14,305 nucleotides of DNA from JAUYQR01 sp031415015 (GTDB lineage Bacteria; Pseudomonadota; Alphaproteobacteria; Rhodobacterales; Rhodobacteraceae): the NCBI GenBank assembly GCA_031415015.1, contig JANOQT010000137.1:1-14305 (forward strand), read 5' to 3'. The position numbers and the translations under genes were made by a program. Within the stretch, counting starts at the first letter, position 1. The number at the start of each line of letters is the position of its first letter. The notes beneath the pieces were generated by a model that did not search any database, had not been told where the DNA came from, and saw only the letters and a list, made by a program, of their open reading frames with translations. This document shows, piece by piece, positions 8,290-14,305 of this stretch.

Positions 8290-8661
8290 TCACGCGCCCG
8301 CAGTGATTTCATCCAGCGTTTCACGGATTTTGGCCACAAATGCCGCAAGGTCAATGCCATGATCGCAGATGCAGCACAACGCATCTACTGCTTCGTACTC
8401 AGACCGGATGAACACCCGAACACTGTCAGAGTCCATAACAATGGCACCATGCGGCTCGCCAAAGGCTTCGACCGACAGGGTGAACAGCGGATCGTCAAAG
8501 CTGACGCGCGCCTGATTGCACAATGTGTTCAGGCGTTCTTGTGTCGTGTCCTCACCCCCGACCGAGGCGAGGATCATCCGCGACGACAGGTCAGCAAAGG
8601 CCACGACCCGGGCCATCGGAAAGGCTTTGGTGACCGAACCCAGACTGTCTGCTACGCCCAC
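8290..8661 (-). CDS. Small roadblock/LC7-like protein
   Basis: A 123-aa protein whose predicted order fits a single roadblock/LC7 domain: strands at 17-34 (ARVVAFADLSSRMILASV), a helix at 40-54, three strands at about 62-98 (AIVMDSDSVRVFIR) and a C-terminal helix at 104-119. I base this on pattern alone. Such domains dimerise and regulate small GTPases, and this gene lies directly after a GTPase gene (27-nt gap). The start is a GTG with GAGGGG 7 nt upstream at 8669-8674. A cysteine group (C96, C97, C99, plus C48) could bind metal or form a disulfide but may be incidental. No signal peptide or membrane span is visible, so it should be cytoplasmic. Confidence 0.7.
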   Translation of the reverse strand: MGVADSLGSVTKAFPMARVVAFADLSSRMILASVGGEDTTQERLNTLCNQARVSFDDPLFTLSVEAFGEPHGAIVMDSDSVRVFIRSEYEAVDALCCICDHGIDLAAFVAKIRETLDEITAGA

Positions 8662-8688
8662 CGCCCTGCCCCTCGTGCCCGCACCGCG

Positions 8689-9666
8689 TCACGATCCCTT
8701 CGACTGGTTCATGACACTGCGCATATCCACCTCTTTGGGCGCGGGCGCAACCTCGTCGTCAGGCCAGTCGGAAAAGGACACGACGGTTTCGCCCTGTTCG
8801 GCTGTCGGGCGTTCGGTGCGCATGATGCGGTCACCCTTGGCCTGCACACGACGCGGCAGAATTTTCACCACGGGCGTATTGCGGATCACCATCAGCTGCT
8901 CGAACTGCTCTGCGATAAGGCTTTTCGCCGCGTCTGGGTCCGGCGCATCGGCTTCGCTGACAGGGATCGCGGGCGCATTCTTGTCCGGAACGCCCTCGTC
9001 GGTCACTCGGTGGATCAACTCAAACAACGCCGTCGAAAACGCCTGCGCGCCGCTGTCGATCCATTTCGCTTCATCGTCGCCCGCAGCCATCGCCTGCGTC
9101 AGCGCCATCGGGAAAAAGCCGGCAAAAAGCCCTTCCGTTTCACCTCCGACGCGTTTCAGCACCTTGGTGCGGTCGCTGTCGCCGACAATCTTGTCAAACC
9201 GCGTCACCAGCAGCAGCGCATTCCGCCGCATCGTGGCCGGGAAGGTCGACCAGACGCCGGATTCCGATTGCCGCCACGCTTGGTTTGCCGGCGTACACCA
9301 CAGCACGCCATCGGCCAGGTGGGTCATCCGTTCCCACACCTCTGACGACATGCTGGGGTCGGAAATGCCCGGCATGTCGATCAGATCGCAATAGCGCAAC
9401 AGATCGCTTTTCATGAAAATGCGCACATGCTCCGTCCCGTCCAGCGCGACGGAGGCGAGGTCGGCAACATCCAGCGCCCATTTCCGGCCATCCAGACCCA
9501 CCGAATAGGCCGGGGACGAACCATAAGACAGCCAGACCGGCGGAAGCTGTGTCGCCGTCACCTTTTCCAACAGTGGGCGCGCGCCCAAAAGCACGTTGCA
9601 CAGCGTGCTTTTACCCGAACTGAACTCTCCCATCAGGGCGATGCGGGGTTTGCGGTTCATTGGCAT
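8689..9666 (-). CDS. Compact dynamin-like GTPase
   Basis: A 325-aa GTPase of the dynamin superfamily type. P-loop GEFSSGKST (13-21), switch I threonines in VTATQLPP (37/39), G3 DMPG (97-100) and G4 TRFD (155-158) are all present, so GTP binding and hydrolysis are likely. The G domain runs to about residue 225. It is followed by a partly disordered acidic tail, with no long helical stalk of the kind that makes classic bacterial dynamins 550-700 aa. It may therefore act as a partner or regulator of the larger GTPase encoded 30 nt upstream. AGGA 8 nt before the ATG at 9666 supports that start over the in-frame ATG at 9660. The gene is followed after 27 nt by the roadblock-like gene. Confidence 0.85.
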   Translation of the reverse strand: MPMNRKPRIALMGEFSSGKSTLCNVLLGARPLLEKVTATQLPPVWLSYGSSPAYSVGLDGRKWALDVADLASVALDGTEHVRIFMKSDLLRYCDLIDMPGISDPSMSSEVWERMTHLADGVLWCTPANQAWRQSESGVWSTFPATMRRNALLLVTRFDKIVGDSDRTKVLKRVGGETEGLFAGFFPMALTQAMAAGDDEAKWIDSGAQAFSTALFELIHRVTDEGVPDKNAPAIPVSEADAPDPDAAKSLIAEQFEQLMVIRNTPVVKILPRRVQAKGDRIMRTERPTAEQGETVVSFSDWPDDEVAPAPKEVDMRSVMNQSKGS

Positions 9667-9696
9667 GCGTCTGGTCCTCTTCTGCGCAAACTGGCC

Positions 9697-11769
9697 TTAC
9701 CCGGCGTAGTCGCTGAGTTCGTCCATGATTGTCGCAAGGCATTCCTGACGGTCTTCCCACGCATTCACGCCGAACAGCTCTTTCATCTCTTCCATCGAGA
9801 TTTCCGAGCTGGCCAGCGCACTCATCAGCAACTCGCGCTGTTCTTGCAGGAAATCCTTAAGGGTTCCCTGCGTGCGTTCGCGGAAAAGGCCGATCTGGAT
9901 CGTCTTCAGGTCATTGATGATCGGGTCGGTTTCGGCCCGGATCAGATTGTAGAAATCCTGCGCAAAGGCCTTGTAGCCGCGGCGGCGCTGCCACCAGCCC
10001 TTCCACCAGCCCACTTGCAGGTCCAGCGCGATGGTCTGACCCAGATTGATCGGCGGCGGGATATAGGACACCACCGGAACCTCGATCTTGAAGCCTTCGA
10101 CGGTGATCGCAAACGTCTTGCCATACAGTTCGGCGATCTTGCGCGCCGCATCGGCATTCACTTCGGCGGCGATGCCATGCATCTTTTTCAGCACCACCTG
10201 ATAGCTTGAACTCAGCAGCATGCGCAGACCCAGCGGGCTGTAGTGCCAGGTCGCATCCTCGCCGTGGGTCTGCAGATGCTCGATCAGCGACGACGTGGCG
10301 CGTTCCAGAAACCGCTCGTACGACTGGTCGATCCGGTTGGTGAAATCCTTGCAGACCGTATTGGTCATCGCCACAAGCTTGTCCGTGCAGTCCTTTTCGA
10401 TCCGGACCAATTCAGAATCCAGATCCGCAGGCGTCATCGTCCGGTTCAGCGAGCCGTCCTGTTCCAGGATGCGGACCTGATCCACAACGTCCAGGCTTTG
10501 CGCCAGGTTCAGCGACTGCCGCGCCGCTTTTTGCAGCGTCTCGTGGACCGGGCCTTCGTACATCCGCTGGCCCAGCGCCTCCAGCAGCGCAGGCACGCCC
10601 GACGCGTGCCAGACCAGCTGTTCCGCCGACCAGCTTTCCACCTTGTCCGCAAAGGCGGCGCGGGTCCAGTTGATGGCCGATTCGGTGCTGTCGTCGGTCA
10701 TCTCGTCGATCTGACCCATCAGCACTGCATTCGCCCAGTGCGCCGACCCGAAGATGATGTCGATGTCCTGCGGTGCGTTGTTCTTTTCCAGCGTTTCCAG
10801 GATCGACTTGTGAATCTCCGGCACCTGCGTGGCGGGGTCCGACAATTCGTCGATCCGGTTCACATAAATGATGATCTCACGCGACTGGCGGTGCGCGATC
10901 AGGCGGATCAGCGCCATGTCCATCGTGGTCAACGCCTGATGTGCCGACAGCACCACGATGCACGACCGGCTGTCGCGCACTGCGTTGATGGTAATCTGTT
11001 CGCGCATCATGAACGTGTCGTTCACGCCGGGCGTGTCGCGCACGCACAGCATGGTCGGGATATCCGCGCGCTCGATCCACAGATCGGCCGATTTGGTGAT
11101 GTCGGTGAACCGGCCCTGATCCTGCGTGCCCGCCTCTTCGTCGCCGACGCAGACATAGCGCCGCAGCAGCGAATCATCGACCACGCCATACCGGTGTTCG
11201 GTGCCCAGCAGCATCTCGAACTTGCGGCCCAGCCGCGCCTGCGCTTTGTCGCGCATCTCCACGACCTGCAATCGCAGTTTTTCCAGTTCGTCATCCGCAC
11301 CGGCCCGCGCCGCCAGCTGCCCGATCCGGCCGCCGTTCGACACCAGCTTGTCCCATTCGGCGCCGTCAAAGAACTTGAACTTCGCCTTGACGTTCAGTTC
11401 CGGGCTGGGCGTGTTGATATGAAGCGAGGTGACAACGGACGTCCACGGGTTCACGTCCGTCGGCAGCAGCCCCGGCGCGCCGATCATCGCGTTCACCAGC
11501 GACGTCTTGCCCGCCTTGATCTGCCCTATTACCGTCACCGACGGTTCCACTTCCCGCGTCTGCGCCATGATGCGCGACACTTTCTTGGCGGTTTCCGGAT
11601 CGGCCATCGCGACGAAATCGCGCAGCACATCTTCGAACTCCTGCACCGCATCCGAGATGCGCCGCAGTCCCGGAAAGCTGCGAACCAGCGCAACCTCGGG
11701 TTCAATCACCGCCGGAACAGTGCCCGCGGCATTAGGCTCGTCCATCTGCACAACTGCGCCAAGTCCCAT
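9697..11769 (-). CDS. Large dynamin-like GTPase
   Basis: A 690-aa dynamin-superfamily GTPase. Residues 30-75 are helical. The G domain has P-loop GQIKAGKTS (82-90), switch I LPTDVNPWTSVV with T110, G3 DTPG (245-248) and G4 NRID (304-307). Two thirds of the C-terminal half is long helices, as in a dynamin stalk. A Trp/Arg cluster, GWWKGWWQRRRG (587-598), is a good candidate for membrane contact, in the position where bacterial dynamins carry a membrane paddle or tip. Bacterial relatives remodel or protect membranes. The ATG at 11769 is chosen because GAGGG lies 5 nt upstream; other in-frame starts are 11826 and 11745. It is separated by 136 nt from the preceding GTPase gene, so it may have its own promoter. 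Confidence 0.88.
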   Translation of the reverse strand: MGLGAVVQMDEPNAAGTVPAVIEPEVALVRSFPGLRRISDAVQEFEDVLRDFVAMADPETAKKVSRIMAQTREVEPSVTVIGQIKAGKTSLVNAMIGAPGLLPTDVNPWTSVVTSLHINTPSPELNVKAKFKFFDGAEWDKLVSNGGRIGQLAARAGADDELEKLRLQVVEMRDKAQARLGRKFEMLLGTEHRYGVVDDSLLRRYVCVGDEEAGTQDQGRFTDITKSADLWIERADIPTMLCVRDTPGVNDTFMMREQITINAVRDSRSCIVVLSAHQALTTMDMALIRLIAHRQSREIIIYVNRIDELSDPATQVPEIHKSILETLEKNNAPQDIDIIFGSAHWANAVLMGQIDEMTDDSTESAINWTRAAFADKVESWSAEQLVWHASGVPALLEALGQRMYEGPVHETLQKAARQSLNLAQSLDVVDQVRILEQDGSLNRTMTPADLDSELVRIEKDCTDKLVAMTNTVCKDFTNRIDQSYERFLERATSSLIEHLQTHGEDATWHYSPLGLRMLLSSSYQVVLKKMHGIAAEVNADAARKIAELYGKTFAITVEGFKIEVPVVSYIPPPINLGQTIALDLQVGWWKGWWQRRRGYKAFAQDFYNLIRAETDPIINDLKTIQIGLFRERTQGTLKDFLQEQRELLMSALASSEISMEEMKELFGVNAWEDRQECLATIMDELSDYAG

Positions 11770-11905
11770 AGTCACCCTCACATCCGCCGCGACCAACCAC
11801 CCAACCCTGCACGTCCGGAAACGCATTTTCCCGGAATCATGACTTAAATGTGGAAAGTGGTCCTAATTGGGCAGGTTTTAGACGATTGTTCGCACAAGAA
11901 TAAGG
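11770..11905 (-). promoter_or_regulatory. AT-richer gap upstream of the large GTPase gene, possible internal promoter
   Basis: This is the largest non-coding gap in the minus-strand cluster, where other spacings are 18-30 nt. Its 11827-11905 part is visibly AT-richer than its surroundings. It contains a 12-bp imperfect palindrome TTGTTCGCACAA at 11886-11897. No confident -35/-10 pair or terminator hairpin is visible. A second transcription start for the three GTPase/roadblock genes plus the last gene is plausible. Confidence 0.35.
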
Positions 11906-13690
11906 CTAAGCAGCCATCAATGTTTCCAAATCACGCCTAAGTTGCAAGATCAAGGTCACAGTATCATCTGCAGGTGCGTGTCCCTTTTCAAGCTGCATCA
12001 ACATAATCAGGTCCTGAACTTCGCCCAGATCGGCAGCGATTCGCCGAAGTTCGCGCGTTTGGCTGCTGGCAAGCAGGTCCGCGACAAGTTCCGTTGTCTC
12101 GCGGCCATGGTCCAGAACAAGGTCTACCGGGATCTTGTCCACGCCGGTCATGCTGTCCGTCAACTCTACCGCACGTTGCATGATCAGGCTGATCGCCGCA
12201 GCCAGCGTTTCGCGATCATCATCGCCCAGAACGGCGGCAGCGGCACGCGGAGCCACCGTGACGCTGGCGCGCGCAGCAATGCGCGGACGCTCGCGCCGCT
12301 CGGGGCGACCGGGCCGATCAGCGCTGTCAGGTCGGGGCGCGACCGGTGCCGCCTGGACGATCCGTGGTCGGCTTCGTGACGGCTCCGGCTCGGGCTCGGG
12401 TCCGACCTCGGACGCCACGACCTCCGGCTCAGTGCCTTGCGTCGTCAACTCCTCCGGCACGGCCGGGTCCGCCTCAAGCGCGGCTTCGTCCTTTTCCTCT
12501 TCGGATCTGGCAAAGATTTCCCGCAGCGGATCGCCCGACGCTGCACGCTGCGGCGGCGGTTCAGCCACCGGTGCAAGCACAGGCTGCACTCCCAGGGTGG
12601 GGCGCGGCGCGGTTGGCGGCTGATAGACAGGCGGCTCATAGGGTGGCGGCATCTGCTTGATGCGGTCCGAAAACCGGCGCCGCGCATCCCCTGAGACAGG
12701 CTCGGCGACCGGCTCCGGTTCGGCCTCGGCAACAGGCTCCGGATCGGGCACCCGATCCAACTCCGCCTCCGGCTCTGGGGCAGGTGCCAGAACCTCTGGC
12801 ACGGTCACCAGCGGGGCAATCACCTCTGGCACCGGGTCAGGCATCCGGCGCACGGGCGGCTCCGGATCCGACGCGTGACGCGCCAGCAGAACCTCGGCCA
12901 TATCCGTATCGGCACGGCGCGCCAGTTCCACCCGCGACTTGATCGCCATGATCACCGCCGAAGCACCGCTGTCGCGGAACATCGCCCGGTCGATGCCGCC
13001 GGGTGCCTGCATTGCCTTGCGCGCGGTCAGCACCGAAATCGGCAGCACCTGGCGGAAGTCTTCGCCGGCGCGCAGCTCAACCCGTTCGACCATTCCCGCA
13101 ACCGCGTCGCGACCGCCCATCAGATCGGTTTTCGACAGGAACAGAAACCCGTTGTCCTTGATCGCGTCGGGCAGGCTTTCCCAGACCATCTGCTCTTTCG
13201 GCAGGAACGACGTGCTGCACCAGACCACGATATCTGCGCGTTTGCTGGCCCAGGTCGCGGCGCGGCGCTGATCGCCTTCTGCCGGGCCTGCAGACACCTC
13301 AAGAAGGCTGATCACAGACAGGGCCGGCAGCTGCAGTTCCATCGTCACCAGCGCCGGGGTCAGCGGGATGATGTCTTCCAGATCGCGCCCCGGCACCACC
13401 TGTGTCGTCCCGTCGGGCAGGGTACAGACCATCTTCTCTTCGGGCCCGCGCTGGACCAGAACCGTCGGCAGACGCAGCGTCTCATTGATCACCGTCTCGC
13501 CCGCCAACAGGTTGAGGACCGCAGACTTTCCCGCCCCCGGCAGCCCAAGAAGCGCCACGCGCGCCGGACGCTCCAGCCGTTCGATCAGCCGTTCGGCCGC
13601 CTCCGCCGGACCGCCGGCAGGCAGCTGTCCCCGGTCCAGAGCCTGGCCGAGCCGCTGTGCGACCGTCAATTCACCGGCTGTTTCAGCCAT
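11906..13690 (-). CDS. P-loop GTPase-like protein with long disordered linker and helical tail
   Basis: A 594-aa three-part protein. Residues 42-260 form a G domain: P-loop GLPGAGKSA (49-57), possible switch I T76, G4 SKTD (186-189) and a G5-like LTARKA (221-226). The G3 motif DxxG is not recognisable; the place after the LSVISLLEV strand reads EVSAG, so nucleotide hydrolysis may be impaired or use another residue. Residues about 272-485 are a Pro/Glu/Arg-rich linker with repeated PEPVAE and VPEV units and no hydrophobic core. Residues 490-594 form a helical domain. The start ATG follows the PP2C gene by 18 nt, with a modest GAGAAG site. Without a membrane span it should be cytoplasmic and could scaffold the other GTPases. 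The family name is unknown to me. Confidence 0.83.
   Translation of the reverse strand: MAETAGELTVAQRLGQALDRGQLPAGGPAEAAERLIERLERPARVALLGLPGAGKSAVLNLLAGETVINETLRLPTVLVQRGPEEKMVCTLPDGTTQVVPGRDLEDIIPLTPALVTMELQLPALSVISLLEVSAGPAEGDQRRAATWASKRADIVVWCSTSFLPKEQMVWESLPDAIKDNGFLFLSKTDLMGGRDAVAGMVERVELRAGEDFRQVLPISVLTARKAMQAPGGIDRAMFRDSGASAVIMAIKSRVELARRADTDMAEVLLARHASDPEPPVRRMPDPVPEVIAPLVTVPEVLAPAPEPEAELDRVPDPEPVAEAEPEPVAEPVSGDARRRFSDRIKQMPPPYEPPVYQPPTAPRPTLGVQPVLAPVAEPPPQRAASGDPLREIFARSEEEKDEAALEADPAVPEELTTQGTEPEVVASEVGPEPEPEPSRSRPRIVQAAPVAPRPDSADRPGRPERRERPRIAARASVTVAPRAAAAVLGDDDRETLAAAISLIMQRAVELTDSMTGVDKIPVDLVLDHGRETTELVADLLASSQTRELRRIAADLGEVQDLIMLMQLEKGHAPADDTVTLILQLRRDLETLMAA
12690..12860 (-). 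repeat. Low-complexity coding repeat (Pro/Glu/Val/Ala linker)
   Basis: Imperfect GGCTCCGG/GGCTCGG-type units recur on the + strand here, inside the GTPase-like gene. They encode alternating PEPVAE and VPEV segments. This is the DNA side of the disordered linker and may vary in length between strains. Confidence 0.5.
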
Positions 13691-13708
13691 GTCTCACTTC
13701 TCGCAAGC

Positions 13709-14305
13709 TCACTTGAGGATTGCTATTCGTCTTGGTTTCAATCTGGGTTGCGGGTCGGGGTCTTGCAAGGCCTGGCCGGCCTTCGCGTGCTGGGCCTTTG
13801 GTGTCTCCAGCTTCAGCGGCGCATCCGTCCCCGTCGTCCGCTGCAGCGTCTCTGCAGCCGGGCCCGGCGTCGCCATTTCCGGGCTCGCCACCTCTGGTAC
13901 CGCCATCTCCGGCTGCCCCGGCTCCGGGCTCGCCGTCTCCGGTTTGGGCGCGTGCAGCGGCACCACGACCGGTTCGCTCACCACCGTCGTCAGGCGGCGC
14001 GGGCGGCTGACCGCCATCGACCGGCGCGCCGTGCGCGCGGTCTTCGGCCGCACCGAGGCGTCGTTCACCTTGATCACGCAGAACGACACGTTGTCCTGGT
14101 CGGGATCGTCAAGCTTGTGGATCTCCTCCAGCAGAACCTCCGCGATCTCGGTCGAGCGCTTCTTGCGCACCCGCCCCAGAACCTTCTCGATCTGCGCATT
14201 GGTCAAAAACTGCAACCCGTCCGACGCGCAGATCACGATGTCGCCCACCCGCAGCAGCATCGCCTGCGCCGGGCAGTCCACCTTGGCAATCCGCTGCCCC
14301 ATCAG
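13709..14305 (-). CDS. PP2C-type Ser/Thr phosphatase, C-terminal part (5' end outside window)
   Basis: The frame enters from the right edge, so only about 198 C-terminal residues are seen. GDIVICASDGLQFLTNAQI (21-39 of the fragment) is the metal-binding SDG motif of PPM/PP2C phosphatases, and DPDQDNVSF (67-75) holds the final metal-ligand Asp of the family (DN). The catalytic fold ends at about residue 82. After it comes a 115-residue tail rich in Pro, Glu and Ala, with six pentapeptide repeats of the form PExAx. Such phosphatases remove phosphate from Ser/Thr. As the upstream gene of this part of the cluster, with an 18-nt gap to the GTPase-like gene, it probably acts on a member of the GTPase group. 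An ATG at 14302 inside the fragment is not the true start. Confidence 0.85.
   Translation of the reverse strand: MMGQRIAKVDCPAQAMLLRVGDIVICASDGLQFLTNAQIEKVLGRVRKKRSTEIAEVLLEEIHKLDDPDQDNVSFCVIKVNDASVRPKTARTARRSMAVSRPRRLTTVVSEPVVVPLHAPKPETASPEPGQPEMAVPEVASPEMATPGPAAETLQRTTGTDAPLKLETPKAQHAKAGQALQDPDPQPRLKPRRIAILK
13853..13942 (-). repeat. Six tandem 15-bp coding repeats (pentapeptide PExAx)
   Basis: On the minus strand the codons read PETAS, PEPGQ, PEMAV, PEVAS, PEMAT, PGPAA: six successive 15-bp units in the phosphatase tail. The + strand shows the recurrent CGCCATCTCCGG-like core. Such in-frame minisatellites can gain or lose units without breaking the gene. Confidence 0.7.

Noticed and set aside
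8359..9394. Two overlapping + strand open frames opposite the compact GTPase
   Set aside because: They show no motifs and lie opposite a gene with all G motifs; they reflect GC codon bias.
10243..11847. Long open frame on the + strand opposite the large GTPase gene
   Set aside because: It is a high-GC shadow: Arg/His/Gln-rich, with no domain pattern, and exactly opposite a gene with clear GTPase motifs.
13853..13942. Possible CRISPR-like or intergenic repeat array
   Set aside because: The units are contiguous, 15 bp long, without spacers, and keep the phosphatase reading frame; they are a coding minisatellite.
13709..14305. PP2C gene as evidence of a type VI secretion cluster (PppA)
   Set aside because: No Tss, Hcp or VgrG gene is present in the window, and the tail and GTPase neighbours do not match that context.

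Overview
This window looks like a chromosomal segment of a high-GC alphaproteobacterium, most likely a member of the Rhodobacteraceae. The clues are GC-rich codon use throughout, the style of the ECF sigma/anti-sigma pair, a sugar ABC transporter operon with an embedded Gfo/Idh/MocA dehydrogenase, and an intergenic hairpin with the CGGACCCCCTGCGGGATATTT tail that I remember as common in this family. No rRNA, tRNA, CRISPR array, transposase or attachment site is visible.

Region 1 (1-5262, + strand) is a carbohydrate uptake operon. It holds the 3' end of an upstream gene, a periplasmic binding protein, two CUT1-type permeases, a Gfo/Idh/MocA oxidoreductase and a MalK/UgpC-type ATPase. The last four are overlapping or nearly touching. 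A strong hairpin/repeat sits between the binding protein and the first permease, where it could keep binding-protein mRNA in excess. The gene order resembles, from memory, the Sinorhizobium N-acetylglucosamine transporter locus, so an amino sugar is a reasonable but unproven substrate.

Region 2 (5263-7402, + strand) is an envelope-signalling group. It has an exported TPR protein, an ECF sigma factor (GTG start, 174 aa) and an overlapping membrane anti-sigma factor without a zinc motif. A 10-bp hairpin lies between the TPR gene and the sigma gene.

Region 3 (7399-14305, - strand) is the most unusual part. In transcription order it encodes the C-terminal part of a PP2C phosphatase with a pentapeptide-repeat tail, a 594-aa P-loop GTPase-like protein with a degenerate G3 motif and a long Pro/Glu-rich linker, a 690-aa dynamin-like GTPase with a Trp/Arg-rich patch, a 325-aa compact dynamin-like GTPase, a 123-aa roadblock-like protein, and a 290-aa two-domain protein whose C-terminal half also looks roadblock-like. 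Three different GTPases with two putative roadblock-type partners and a phosphatase suggest one phospho-regulated, membrane-associated GTPase machine. I know of no described system with this composition. The cluster runs off the right edge, and a partner kinase may lie beyond it. Its last gene overlaps the convergent anti-sigma gene by 4 bp.
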